Of a DNA stretch of 64,000 nucleotides, positions 8,755 through 18,177 are shown in pieces. Both the position numbers and the translations under genes were made by a program. The notes under the pieces were generated by a model. The model was given only the letters and a program-made list of their open reading frames with translations, did not search any database and was not told where the DNA came from. Numbering within the stretch: position 1 is the first letter of the stretch; each line of letters opens with the position of its first letter. Source of the DNA: Methanothermobacter sp. (lineage in GTDB: Archaea; Methanobacteriota; Methanobacteria; Methanobacteriales; Methanothermobacteraceae); NCBI RefSeq assembly GCF_030055425.1, contig NZ_JASFYE010000008.1, forward strand, positions 15,288 through 79,287. Direction: 5' to 3'.

Positions 8755-10923
8755 TTATCCCTCATGGATGGGCTCCCATACCGTGACATCCCCGCTCCTC
8801 ATAACAGCCCTGAATACACCCCCACCATCACCCAGAAGCACGAGCCTCACAAACATTGACCCCTCATACCTCCTCTGGAGAACAACGGTCCGGTTTCTCC
8901 CAAGAAGTGCGAATGCAACGATATCTGAATCGGGGTCACCCTCAATAATCCCTGGGGTCCCATTAACAAGGTAAAGCCTCGAAACATTCACACCATTGAA
9001 TTTCACACTTCCATCACATACAAGGCCGTCGCTACTTCTCAGTGGTTCAAGTGAGGTGATGGTACCAGTGGAGTAGAGTGGTTCCTCTGTTTTTCCTGTG
9101 AAGTTCCAGCTTCCATAGTAGAGTATCCAGTAGCCCTTGTCTATGAGGCGATCATAGGTTATGAGGACATAATCTGATTTTCTGTTAAGGGTGGATGCGA
9201 TTCTTCCTGCAGCATCTTCATGGAAACCATACTTCTCCATGAGGTAATTCACGCGTTCACCCCTTTTAACACCCAGAACGTCCCCCAGGATGATGGCTGA
9301 AGTTGCAGGATCATTTTCATTTTTCAGTACCTCAAGGTAGGCATCATCCCCAGAGGATGCAAGCATTGAGAGGATCTCAGATGAAAGCACAGGGTCTGAT
9401 GTTGCAAGCGCCCTGTCCTGCCAGTACTCCCTGTAAACCCCCGGAACCCGGGGATCAAGGGGATAATCAGCACCCCTCCGGGGGAGGGTTTCAATGTAGG
9501 CAAGTCTACCATCAAAATTTACAGGTCTCTCAGCCATGAAGGCAAAGAAGTGGCCGTGGACCCAGTTACAGATCACCACCGTACCACTGGATGTGTTCTC
9601 CCTTATGTAATCTGCCGCGGCCATGAGGTCATCATTAACCCTCGGGTGCAGTGCGCTGTAACTCTCAATGCATATGAGGAACGAGGGAAGGACCACCATG
9701 GCAGCCACAGCCACATGGAAGACCCTTCTGAATTGTGGGTCAGAAAGGTTCATGGAACCCAAAGATCTGATTTCAGTCCTTCTGATGTCACTGAGAAACA
9801 GTGCCGATGTAACAAGGAGGGGAACGGCAGCTATTTCAGAAAACCTTATACCCCAGACCATTAAAACGGCACCTGTCACTGTCCATAGGGAGAGAAGAGG
9901 TAACAGCACACTTTTCCTGTGATCCCTTATGAGGGCCCTGAAACCTGTGATCCCTGCCAGAAGGAGGCCCGGGCCAAGGGCGATCACTGCATCTGCCAGG
10001 TCAGGCCTCTGTAACTCCGTTATGTTGGCGTATGGATTCGGGAATGGGTATGCGGAACTCACACCTCCAGGTATCCTTAGGGCGCCTGAAAGAATCGATA
10101 TGATGCTGCCGGGAGCAAGGACCTCAATGAGAGCCGTGCTTACCAGGAGGAGTATGATGGGCTCCCTTCGCCTCAAGTTCCGGAAGAGGATCACGGCGAC
10201 CACAATGAGACAGTATAGTATCTGCCAGCCATTCCATGCAGTTGAATAGAGGGCCATGAAAACCCCTCCAAGGACTGCATACCTCCAGCTACCCTCCTTA
10301 AGAGATACCTGGAGTGAGAGTACCACGGCCAGTGGAAGGACGAGGTTGAACATGTCTGTGTCATAGAATCCAGGTACAGTCCTCATGAAGTAGAAGGGTA
10401 CAGAAACCGCCAGAAGCCCTGCAGCCGCCGATGATAGTTCATCGCAGTCAAGTGACCTTGCAAGGGCGAATACCAGTACACCTGCAAGGGGGGCTATGAA
10501 TGCTGGAAGCCAGAATGCCAGGTCAGTTAAACCTGTTAATGGTGAGAGGATCATGTAAACAAGGATGGTGACGTAAGCGAGAAGTGGCGGGTAATCGAGG
10601 GGTACACCTGGCGGGTAATATGAGTACCTGTCCCAGCCATCCTCTGAGAGGTTCCCATGTTCAAGGAGGTTGGATGCGAGCCTGAGGTTATAGTAGGAGT
10701 CCATATCATACATGTATGGCTGGCTGTAGCTCTCACTGTATATACCCTGAACCGTGGCAATCGCACCGGCCCTCAGGGCAAATCCAGCAGAGAATATTAC
10801 AAGCATGAGAACGAGTGTTCTCCTATCAGCGCTTATCAGTCCAAAGGTTGATTTTTTATCCCGCCTCAATATGCATCCACTCTTTAGTTTATAAGCTGGA
10901 TATACATTCTGAGATCTGTTCAC
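8755..10923 (-). CDS. STT3/AglB-like oligosaccharyltransferase with a degenerate catalytic motif
   Basis: A large membrane protein of the STT3 family, which moves lipid-linked glycans onto Asn of exported proteins. It has one N-terminal membrane segment, an external loop with a DMDSYYNLR motif (about 72-80; the DxD-type metal site), about 11 more membrane helices and a soluble C-terminal domain of about 280 residues. The usual WWDYG motif appears as NWVHG within VVICNWVHGHFF (about 455), so the Asp that contacts the acceptor sequon is absent. It may be a paralogue with altered acceptor use. The longest frame begins with GTG 10923 without a clear ribosome site. A TATA-like ATTTAAG just upstream would place the transcript start downstream of it, so a TTG near 10869 is an alternative start. 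Confidence 0.8.
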   Translation of the reverse strand: MNRSQNVYPAYKLKSGCILRRDKKSTFGLISADRRTLVLMLVIFSAGFALRAGAIATVQGIYSESYSQPYMYDMDSYYNLRLASNLLEHGNLSEDGWDRYSYYPPGVPLDYPPLLAYVTILVYMILSPLTGLTDLAFWLPAFIAPLAGVLVFALARSLDCDELSSAAAGLLAVSVPFYFMRTVPGFYDTDMFNLVLPLAVVLSLQVSLKEGSWRYAVLGGVFMALYSTAWNGWQILYCLIVVAVILFRNLRRREPIILLLVSTALIEVLAPGSIISILSGALRIPGGVSSAYPFPNPYANITELQRPDLADAVIALGPGLLLAGITGFRALIRDHRKSVLLPLLSLWTVTGAVLMVWGIRFSEIAAVPLLVTSALFLSDIRRTEIRSLGSMNLSDPQFRRVFHVAVAAMVVLPSFLICIESYSALHPRVNDDLMAAADYIRENTSSGTVVICNWVHGHFFAFMAERPVNFDGRLAYIETLPRRGADYPLDPRVPGVYREYWQDRALATSDPVLSSEILSMLASSGDDAYLEVLKNENDPATSAIILGDVLGVKRGERVNYLMEKYGFHEDAAGRIASTLNRKSDYVLITYDRLIDKGYWILYYGSWNFTGKTEEPLYSTGTITSLEPLRSSDGLVCDGSVKFNGVNVSRLYLVNGTPGIIEGDPDSDIVAFALLGRNRTVVLQRRYEGSMFVRLVLLGDGGGVFRAVMRSGDVTVWEPIHEG

Positions 10924-11018
10924 AAAAACTTAAATATCCTCACTCTGAGAATTAATTAAAAACGAGTCCTGAAATATGAGATTCTCTTAACGATGTTTAC
11001 CATTAGAGGAGTGATTTT

Positions 11019-12167
11019 ATGGTCATGGAACTGATCCCTGTTTTCATAGCGCTTATTGTATGTTTCTATGCCTCATACAGTGATATAAAGAGGGGTTTAA
11101 TACCCAACCGCCTCACGTTTCCTGTTATTGGCCTCGGTCTTGCCTTTAACGCCCTGAGGGCCTACACCGAGGCGGACCCCTGGATATTCATATACACCGT
11201 CATCTTCACAGCAGGCATTTTCGTCCTGGGCTACGTACTCTGGAGGATGGGTGCCTGGGCCGGTGGTGACGTCAAGTTATTCACAGCCATCACGGCTCTT
11301 CTACCATTCCAGCCATCCATTGTGGATTACACCATGGGAGGGGTGGCTTTTCCTGTAACAGCAGCTTACCCGTTTCCATTAACACTTATAATAAACAGTA
11401 TACTGTCCCTATTGCCATTCCTCCTGGTATACGTCTTCTTCATAATCTACACATCAAGGAGGGACCTCATGGATGAATTCATGGAGCCCCTCAAACAGTA
11501 TAAGACAAACATGGTCCTTGCCCTTGTGATCACATCGGCGGTGACTCTTACGTTCATTGTAACGGACTTCCTCCCATTCCAGATAATAGTGCTCTCACTC
11601 ATACTCATCTACCTCCTCACCATGGTCATATCACGCCTACCCAACAGGGTGAAGGCTGTGATAGTATCCGTTATAATTGTCTACTCCCTCTACAGGAACT
11701 TCGAGTTAACCGTGAGTGGCGTTGTTGTACTCTGGGTCTCAATAACCGCCATACAGCTTATAAGAAAGCTCCTGACATCAATCACAAGGGAGGCCCTCCA
11801 GGATACCATGCACGTGGATGAACTCAGGGAGGGCATGATACTCGCCCACACACTCTACAGGAAGGGTGATGACTACTACTTTGATGACACATCATTTACC
11901 GACAGGTTCAGGACCGCTGCAAGGACAGGTGATGTATCCACGCTGACCTACAGGGGCGAACCTGTAATTTCTGCAATGGCCGCCGGCCTGAGGGAGGAGG
12001 AGATCCAGACACTAAGGGACCTTGTAGATGAGGGAAAGATCCGTGATGAGTTCCGTATAAGGAGGGGTCTGCCCTTCGCCCCCGCAATATTTATAGGACT
12101 TGTCATATCGCTACTTGTGGGTGACCTTGCAGTCATACTCTTCCGGGCATTTGACCTGGTATTTTAG
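11019..12167 (+). CDS. Prepilin peptidase (A24 aspartic family) with C-terminal extension
   Basis: Cleaves class III or type IV prepilin signal peptides at the inner face of the membrane. It is polytopic, and the two catalytic aspartates are visible: Asp22 in YSDIKRGLIPN and Asp84 in the GGD of AGGDVKLF, matching the GxGD type. At 382 residues it is longer than simple FlaK enzymes and carries a cytoplasmic segment (about 265-355) before a final membrane helix, resembling EppA-like forms. GGAGTGAT (11008-11015) precedes ATG 11019; a second ATG lies at 11025. The genes that follow encode at least six proteins with prepilin-like N-termini, which are its probable substrates. Confidence 0.85.
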   Translation: MVMELIPVFIALIVCFYASYSDIKRGLIPNRLTFPVIGLGLAFNALRAYTEADPWIFIYTVIFTAGIFVLGYVLWRMGAWAGGDVKLFTAITALLPFQPSIVDYTMGGVAFPVTAAYPFPLTLIINSILSLLPFLLVYVFFIIYTSRRDLMDEFMEPLKQYKTNMVLALVITSAVTLTFIVTDFLPFQIIVLSLILIYLLTMVISRLPNRVKAVIVSVIIVYSLYRNFELTVSGVVVLWVSITAIQLIRKLLTSITREALQDTMHVDELREGMILAHTLYRKGDDYYFDDTSFTDRFRTAARTGDVSTLTYRGEPVISAMAAGLREEEIQTLRDLVDEGKIRDEFRIRRGLPFAPAIFIGLVISLLVGDLAVILFRAFDLVF

Positions 12168-12235
12168 CCAAGTATTTAAGAGGCCCTCCACATAAACAAT
12201 ATCAGTTGAGATATTAAATGTTGAAGGTGATCTGC

Positions 12236-12667
12236 ATGGATAGCAGGGGACAGGTTTCCCTGGAGTACCTCCTACTCATACTTGTGGTCCTCCTTGTGCT
12301 TGGTGGTGTGACCATACCCCTCATAGGGAGCTCAATAGAGGCGAGTACAGATGTATCCCGGGCATCGGATGCGAAGGTGGCTGTTCAGACACTCTCAGAT
12401 GCAGCTGATATAGTCTATTCCAATGGTCCAGGGGCAAAGAGGACCGTGAGTTTCTACATACCCGTTGACGGTACACTCATCTTTGCCAATAACAGCGTGA
12501 TATTCATGGTTACCTACAGTAACGGTACAGGGTCAAATATAACAGCCCCCACACAGTACAACCTCACATCACAGTCAGTGAATGTTCAGAGGGGATGGTA
12601 CCGCGCGGTGGTTCAGTGGCCACTTAACTCCACAACTGTACTCATAACAAACATAACAAGGACCTAG
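12236..12667 (+). CDS. Prepilin with class III signal peptide
   Basis: A 143-residue pilin candidate. It begins MDSRGQVSLEYLLLIL: short charged leader, then Gln-x-Ser-x-Glu followed by a long hydrophobic stretch, the class III signal in which cleavage occurs before the Gln. The rest is Thr/Asn-rich with several N-glycosylation sequons (NNS, NGT, NIT, NLT, NST), consistent with a glycosylated external fibre. AGGTGAT (12224-12230) sets the start at ATG 12236 rather than the upstream in-frame ATG at 12218. It sits directly after the prepilin peptidase and before a membrane protein. Confidence 0.85.
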   Translation: MDSRGQVSLEYLLLILVVLLVLGGVTIPLIGSSIEASTDVSRASDAKVAVQTLSDAADIVYSNGPGAKRTVSFYIPVDGTLIFANNSVIFMVTYSNGTGSNITAPTQYNLTSQSVNVQRGWYRAVVQWPLNSTTVLITNITRT

Positions 12668-12679
12668 GAGGGATTTCAT

Positions 12680-13576
12680 ATGAGTTTCTTCTCAAGACTC
12701 GGCAGTGCAGTGATAACTCTATTCACACTCATTGGATCGGCAATCTTTGGAATCATAAGGCTTCCATCTAAGATAAGAAGCATGACCTCTGATCTCCGGA
12801 AGGGAATCTCAGAGGTTGATGTTGACGACGTTAGGAAAAGGATCAGGGACAGGGCTGAGTCAATAGGGGAGCGTATTCCAGCCCAGCAGGATGAGGAGGT
12901 TCAGGAAATCCTCGAGGAGGCAAGGAACCATGACATCAAGATACCTGAAGACGACGCCCCAATAATCATCAGGACAGGGCGTTTTGACCCGGCAGAGAAG
13001 GAAAATGCGGTCCTTAAACTTCAGCTGACAGCCTCTGGATTCATTGTGCTCTCGATAATATACGTCTTCAATTTCATATCCTTCCTGATATTCATGCCGG
13101 CTGCACTTATACTACTGGGACTCCTCCTTTACATACTCTACCGCCAGATAAGGGTCATGTACCCGGGGGACTTTGAGGCCTACAGGGACTTCTTTCTGAT
13201 GTACGTGGCTGTTGGGGTCGTTATAATCTTTGTATCAGGTAATTCTGCCCTCACAATGGCCTTCCCATTTGTATTTTTCCCTGCCCTCACAACACTCCTC
13301 TTCGCTGTGCTGGCCGTTGCTGTGGTTTTCCTTATATTCAGAATAAGATATGTGCGCGACTACACCTTCGGTGAGGTTATAGAGACCGGTGAAAACACAT
13401 CCTATGTCAGGGTTGACTATGATATAAGGAGCAACGTTAAACCGGACGTCTACATCGTTGAGAATGGCGTCTTTGATGTGAAGGTCGGGGACACGGTGAA
13501 GCTTGCAGTTGAGGGGTCCGTCATGAGCATGAGGGGTAACAGGCCTGTTAGGATAACCGGTGTGGAAGGGGCGTAA
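12680..13576 (+). CDS. Polytopic membrane protein of unknown function, DUF2101-like
   Basis: Not firmly recognised; it resembles archaeal DUF2101 membrane proteins. The order is an N-terminal membrane segment (about 7-27), a charged helical region (about 30-115) with EEVQEILEEARN, four hydrophobic segments (about 118-225) and a small beta-rich C-terminal domain that looks like an OB or NfeD-type fold (YDIRSNVKPDVYIV ... GDTVKLAVEG). The start ATG 12680 follows AGGAGGGA (12666-12673). It sits between two prepilin genes, so a role in assembly or quality control of the surface filament is possible but unproven. Confidence 0.6.
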   Translation: MSFFSRLGSAVITLFTLIGSAIFGIIRLPSKIRSMTSDLRKGISEVDVDDVRKRIRDRAESIGERIPAQQDEEVQEILEEARNHDIKIPEDDAPIIIRTGRFDPAEKENAVLKLQLTASGFIVLSIIYVFNFISFLIFMPAALILLGLLLYILYRQIRVMYPGDFEAYRDFFLMYVAVGVVIIFVSGNSALTMAFPFVFFPALTTLLFAVLAVAVVFLIFRIRYVRDYTFGEVIETGENTSYVRVDYDIRSNVKPDVYIVENGVFDVKVGDTVKLAVEGSVMSMRGNRPVRITGVEGA

Positions 13577-13676
13577 CAGGAAAATAAATAAATTAATTTT
13601 TTTCTAGATCTGTGTACAGTGGGTGTAACCGGGAATAAATAAATGTAATTAACTGGGAACAGTTTTCTAGATCTGT
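13568..13676. repeat. Duplication of the ends of two convergent genes
   Basis: The sequence GGGCGTAAC + AATAAATAAATTAATT (from 13569) recurs as GGGTGTAACC + AATAAATAAATGTAATT (from 13621), and TTTTCTAGATCTGT occurs at 13600-13613 and 13663-13676. The first copy holds the end of the plus-strand gene ending at 13576. The second holds the end of the minus-strand prepilin (stop TAG at 13669-13667). Offsets are 52 bp at one side and 63 bp at the other, so one copy has gained or lost about 11 bp. Confidence 0.8.
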
Positions 13677-14050
13677 ACCGTGTATGTCTTATCCCCCAGC
13701 CTGACGGTGGTGCTGTTAACAGGTTTCACCCCGCTGAGACCTAAGAGGGACTCTACGGTCCTGTTTATCACTAATGCCCTGTAATTTGAGGGAATGGGCG
13801 TGTCAAAGTACAGAGTTATGGTTCTGTTGCTTCCACCTTTTATGGTTGTCTTCGTGACCTTTATAGGTTTCATGGATACATTGGTGTATGCAATTTCAGC
13901 AACCGCAGATGAGGCACCCTCCCTTGCAGCAGTGGCTATACTGTTCTCCTGTGACTGGGGTCCTGCAATTGACGAGAAAACGAGCACGATTATCACTATG
14001 AATGAAATGATCAAAAGGAATTCTGCTGACACCTGACCCCTGAAATCCAT
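13667..14050 (-). CDS. Second prepilin with class III signal peptide, opposite strand
   Basis: A 127-residue protein beginning MDFRGQVSAEFLLIISFIV, the same charged leader plus QxSxEF motif and hydrophobic helix as the prepilin at 12236. The mature part is short and has sequons NVS, NRT and NST. It ends in a beta-rich stretch, TVRLGDKTYTVQI. It is the only gene of the cluster on the minus strand and converges on the membrane protein gene at 13576. A GGAGGGTGAT-like ribosome site lies just upstream (plus-strand complement about 14060-14066). Confidence 0.85.
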   Translation of the reverse strand: MDFRGQVSAEFLLIISFIVIIVLVFSSIAGPQSQENSIATAAREGASSAVAEIAYTNVSMKPIKVTKTTIKGGSNRTITLYFDTPIPSNYRALVINRTVESLLGLSGVKPVNSTTVRLGDKTYTVQI

Positions 14051-14140
14051 TATATATCACCCTCCTAATCATATATGAATGATCAAGTATATATAACATT
14101 CCCGGCATAAATAACCACATATAAAGAGAAGGGGATAAAA

Positions 14141-15025
14141 TTGAGGGGTATACTGGCTGATAAGAGGGGCTTTGCATTTTCACTTGACATACTTCTGGCT
14201 CTAATACCATTAACCATCATGCTGGGAATGCTTGCCGCTGATATGGACAACATAATGTATTTAACACAGAGCACAATCTATCAGAGCGCCCTTGACCGCC
14301 AGGCATCGGATATAGCAGATGCGTTGGTTGAAACCTCAGGAGTACCTGTGGACTGGGAGCAGAGGGGCGATCCCCAGAGTATAGGTCTTGCAAGATATGA
14401 TCCAATACGGAACATGCCCCAGAAGAACTACCTCTCCCCTGCAAAGATAGCGGGGATAAACACAACCAACATGGGGGAACTTGTGGGCCCCGAGTATGGC
14501 TACTACATCAACATAAGCACCACCGAGGGCCTCACCGTCAGGACACTTGGAACACTCAACACAAGTGCCCCTGACATTGCGAGGGTTGAGCGTTACGTCC
14601 TCACCACCAAGGTTGAGCGTGTGGGTTCAATAGAGGGTCTCATAAGGGATGCGGGGCAGCCAAGGACCTACACAACCAACTTCCCAACCAATGATGCATA
14701 TCTTAGAATCTACGACTACTGGGTCCTTGTAGTTAACAGGGGATACAATTCAGCATTTGTTGATGTTAACAACAACCGTGTTGTACCCCCCAATGAGATA
14801 AACAGGCACATCACGGAGATCAAGAAACAGATAAATGAGACCTACCTCTACAATAACACAACGTTCAGGGATAACATACTGAGTGTGAGAACCCAGAGTA
14901 ACCCTGGGGCATCGATGGATGTCTACATCCTTGCAGCACCCAAGGGAACCCCCGCAGATCAGATAACACTCGATAATGTGAGGTTAAGGCCCGCAAAATT
15001 TGTCCTGTATCTCTGGCTAAAATGA
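14141..15025 (+). CDS. Secreted or anchored protein with prepilin-like N-terminus (type A)
   Basis: A 294-residue protein of unknown function. It starts with a TTG at 14141 after AGAAGGGGA. The N-terminus reads DKRGFAFSLDILLALIPLTI: charged, Gly-Phe motif, then one hydrophobic helix (about 11-31). This pattern recurs in the next three genes. The mature domain is Asn/Thr-rich with many sequons (NTT, NIS, NTS, NET, NNT). A single N-terminal helix and an extracytoplasmic domain suggest a pilin-like minor subunit or adhesin processed by the local peptidase. No family was recognised. Confidence 0.75.
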   Translation: MRGILADKRGFAFSLDILLALIPLTIMLGMLAADMDNIMYLTQSTIYQSALDRQASDIADALVETSGVPVDWEQRGDPQSIGLARYDPIRNMPQKNYLSPAKIAGINTTNMGELVGPEYGYYINISTTEGLTVRTLGTLNTSAPDIARVERYVLTTKVERVGSIEGLIRDAGQPRTYTTNFPTNDAYLRIYDYWVLVVNRGYNSAFVDVNNNRVVPPNEINRHITEIKKQINETYLYNNTTFRDNILSVRTQSNPGASMDVYILAAPKGTPADQITLDNVRLRPAKFVLYLWLK

Positions 15026-15043
15026 TAATTCAGGTGATCAGTT

Positions 15044-17116
15044 ATGATCCGTGATTTCGGTGATGATGAGGGAGGATTTATATTCACAACCGACGCCGTC
15101 CTGGCACTGGTTGTCGTATTCATATTCACAGCATCAATTGTGACATACTTTGCACTTCCAAGTTATATGGGGTCAGACCACCAGCACCTTGAGGCCCTGG
15201 CAGCGGACGCCCTGGATGTCATGAGACAGGACGGGACACTCTACTCTGCAGCCGCCATGTACTCCAGGAACAACACTGCAGGTGCCGAGAACCTGATAAG
15301 GTCTGAGCTGAGATCGTTACTACCACCAGGCGTTGGGTATGAGTTCAAGATGGGCCCGTACCCGACTCTCAGGAATGACAGTGGCATAATGGTCTCAAGG
15401 GACACAGCATCCAGGGCCATCGTGATTTCAGGTCCTGAGGAGGGCTGGCTTGGACGTGCATGGTACAAGATGGAGGAGGTTACACTGGAGGACCAGGAGA
15501 TAAACTCCACAACAACCGTATGGAACTTCCACAACTGGCTTTCCAATTTCTGGAACAATCTTTACTCAAGACCCTACTGGGGATACCAGACCGCACCCAG
15601 GAACATCACCTTCTCGGTCCCATCAAGTAACATTCACTGGGGTAGGTTCCTTCTTGGTTCATGTAACCGGCAGAACAGATCATCATACGGGGCAAGGGTG
15701 GTGATAAACAATGTTCCCCATGTTGTCAGTAACAATAGCTTCACCTTCCTTAACCTCAGACCTGGAACAACAAGGGAACTCATGTACAATTATCAGGGAA
15801 ACATAACGTCACTGGTGGGCGGCTCAAACAGGTTCTATGTCCAGTTCACCAACATGACCACAACGGGAACCAGGGATTACGATCTTCCATGGTTCTCAGT
15901 AATAGCCAACTATACAAACACGATAAAGGTGCCTAAGGGTATCATTACCCGTACATACCCCTTCAATGACGCTGCTGGTCTCGCAGTACCCAGCTTAACA
16001 AGGCTGGACAACAATGGGACCATGGGTTACGGCCGTATATATGACCTCAACACAGGTACGGTTACCAACCTCAACACGAGGCGGGTGATAGCATGGAACA
16101 GTATGGTGAGACAGAACCATTCATACTCTGATGGTCTGCCATTCGTAATTGATAACGTTAATGGGGGTAGCGCAGATGGATGTGCGGTAAGCGTCACGCA
16201 GGACATTCCAATACCAGCAGGTTCAAGGATACTCGATGCCTACACAGTTGTCAACCCATACGGTGGTGTTGACAATGCCCTCGTGGAGGTATGGAATGGT
16301 ACCGCATGGAACGTGGCATTCTGTTCATTCAACTATGGCGGTGTAACCTACAGTACTGTGAGTGACGGTTACGGTAACGTGCCAGGTATAATATACATCA
16401 GGGATTACCTGAGGGCCGGTCGGACAAATAAGGTCAGGGTTACAATATGGGACAACGTCCCTGGACAGGACTACGACCTGGTGGGCCTTGTTGACTGTTA
16501 CTCCACTGTCTCCTACACATCACTACCCATCCAGTGGAACAACTACCCCTTTGCAAGCTACCAGAACTCAACCAATGTGTCAGCACCTGTAAGGCAGTTT
16601 GCCATTGGATCAGATGCCAAGAAGGTCCTGCTCTTCGTGGGGGCAGGACTTGATACCAAAACCATCAGGGTTGAGGTTAAAAACTCAACGAGCGCCTGGA
16701 CCCAGCTCTACAATGGCCCTGTGCCCTTCTCACTGGATATAGGGGCCATTGATGTTGCAGGAAGCAGGATATTCACAACAGGGGGGAACCCTGGAAACTA
16801 CAGTGCAAGGCCAGGGACCTATGATATACGTGTCACCATAAATTCAGGCCAGGGCTGGGAGTCAGGGGACTCCAACGCTGAGATATACTCAGGTACACGT
16901 GTCGCTGTCATATACCCGAAATTCCTTGCAAACATGTGGGCCACAGAATATGCCAATGACGCATACACGGCCCAGGCCCTTGCACGTCAGGAGCTCATAG
17001 AAATGCTCCAGGCATCAGGCTACAATATAGACCCATCACTTATAAGGACCGAGGCCCTTTACACAGGGGACATACCCAATTCATTGCCTGTTAGACTAAC
17101 ACTGTGGAGGAGTTAG
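15044..17116 (+). CDS. Large extracellular protein with prepilin-like N-terminus
   Basis: A 690-residue protein of unknown function. AGGTGAT (15031-15037) precedes ATG 15044. The N-terminus DDEGGFIFTTDAVLALVVVF echoes the preceding gene. About 650 residues follow outside the membrane, rich in Asn, Thr, Tyr and Trp, with repeated sequons and beta-rich segments, for example NNVPHVVSNNSF and GGVDNALVEVWNG. No enzymatic motif is visible. Size and composition fit an adhesin or tip protein of the filament encoded here, which is inference from context. The following gene's ribosome site lies within its last codons. Confidence 0.75.
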   Translation: MIRDFGDDEGGFIFTTDAVLALVVVFIFTASIVTYFALPSYMGSDHQHLEALAADALDVMRQDGTLYSAAAMYSRNNTAGAENLIRSELRSLLPPGVGYEFKMGPYPTLRNDSGIMVSRDTASRAIVISGPEEGWLGRAWYKMEEVTLEDQEINSTTTVWNFHNWLSNFWNNLYSRPYWGYQTAPRNITFSVPSSNIHWGRFLLGSCNRQNRSSYGARVVINNVPHVVSNNSFTFLNLRPGTTRELMYNYQGNITSLVGGSNRFYVQFTNMTTTGTRDYDLPWFSVIANYTNTIKVPKGIITRTYPFNDAAGLAVPSLTRLDNNGTMGYGRIYDLNTGTVTNLNTRRVIAWNSMVRQNHSYSDGLPFVIDNVNGGSADGCAVSVTQDIPIPAGSRILDAYTVVNPYGGVDNALVEVWNGTAWNVAFCSFNYGGVTYSTVSDGYGNVPGIIYIRDYLRAGRTNKVRVTIWDNVPGQDYDLVGLVDCYSTVSYTSLPIQWNNYPFASYQNSTNVSAPVRQFAIGSDAKKVLLFVGAGLDTKTIRVEVKNSTSAWTQLYNGPVPFSLDIGAIDVAGSRIFTTGGNPGNYSARPGTYDIRVTINSGQGWESGDSNAEIYSGTRVAVIYPKFLANMWATEYANDAYTAQALARQELIEMLQASGYNIDPSLIRTEALYTGDIPNSLPVRLTLWRS

Positions 17117-17118
17117 AT

Positions 17119-18168
17119 ATGAGCATAATCCGTGACGAGGATGGATACGCATTCACACCACTTGCAGTACTCCTCTTCATACCGGTTATTGTAATCGCCA
17201 TATCCTATGGAAGCATAGCCAATGAGGCCAACATGCTGGCAGCCCTTACAATGGGTGGAGATGTCACCGTAACGGTGGTTGGCTCAATATACTCGACCGT
17301 TGAGAAGGCTGCGGCGGATGCAGGGCGTAACGCGGCATACAATGCATCAAGGAACGTTATAGATAACGCCGAGTTCTTCCCGGCCGGCACCAGCAAGGCC
17401 AACATAACAAGGAACATCGTTGATGCCATAAACGACAACGTAATAAACACCTCACAGGAGCTTGAAAGGCAGACAGGCCGCCAGATCTACATCAACAATA
17501 TACCCATAACCAATTACACCAACGCCACATTCACCACATCAGACGTTACAATAACACAGAATGACCCCTTCGGGTTCTCAGTGGAGATACGCGGCGGCAT
17601 ACCTGTGAAGGTTGTCCAGAAGGACCAGGTCTATGAGTTCCGGCTGCCACAGGTTTCATCCTATGTGAGCCTCGAGGGTATAGAGGACCCCTACATATGG
17701 ATAAACACCAAGTTCCGTGCAAGTAACGTGATCTACAAGTACCCCTACTATGCAAGTAACGGTACATATGCAGACTACAGGCTCAATGAGAGCGTCGACA
17801 GTAACGGAAGACTCCAGAACCTCTGGTACTGCCTCAACGGGACCGACAACCCCAGCAACATAACACCAAGACCCTACTACTTCGTGGATCCATATGGCCT
17901 ATCATTCTTTGACCGCCTCGAGAACAGGTCATCCTCTGCAGATCCCCAGTACGCCAGGATGAGCACCTTCATAATAGGTGACCCCCTCCTTGAGGACCAC
18001 AACGGCAACCAGTACATCTCAAAGGTTGACAGGGAATACTTCCTTGGAATCGCCGGAACAACCATCAAGGTGAGGAACAATGTTATATACGACCCACTTG
18101 GATGCCCATTCTGCCTCTCAGCGACCTACAAGAACCTCCTGGGTCTTGCGGCAAACAATTACAGTTAA
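17119..18168 (+). CDS. Extracellular protein with prepilin-like N-terminus (type B)
   Basis: A 349-residue protein. GTGGAGGAG (17104-17112) lies over the stop of the preceding gene and positions ATG 17119; an in-frame GTG at 17104 overlaps the ribosome site itself and is rejected. The N-terminus DEDGYAFTPLAVLLFIPVIVI matches the pattern of the neighbours. A helical Ala-rich region (about 45-120, AEKAAADAGRN-like) follows, then an Asn/Tyr-rich domain. CPFC lies near the C-terminus, a possible disulfide or metal pair. Function unknown; probably a structural partner of the 15044 and 18178 products. Confidence 0.75.
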   Translation: MSIIRDEDGYAFTPLAVLLFIPVIVIAISYGSIANEANMLAALTMGGDVTVTVVGSIYSTVEKAAADAGRNAAYNASRNVIDNAEFFPAGTSKANITRNIVDAINDNVINTSQELERQTGRQIYINNIPITNYTNATFTTSDVTITQNDPFGFSVEIRGGIPVKVVQKDQVYEFRLPQVSSYVSLEGIEDPYIWINTKFRASNVIYKYPYYASNGTYADYRLNESVDSNGRLQNLWYCLNGTDNPSNITPRPYYFVDPYGLSFFDRLENRSSSADPQYARMSTFIIGDPLLEDHNGNQYISKVDREYFLGIAGTTIKVRNNVIYDPLGCPFCLSATYKNLLGLAANNYS

Positions 18169-18177
18169 GGTGATTTA

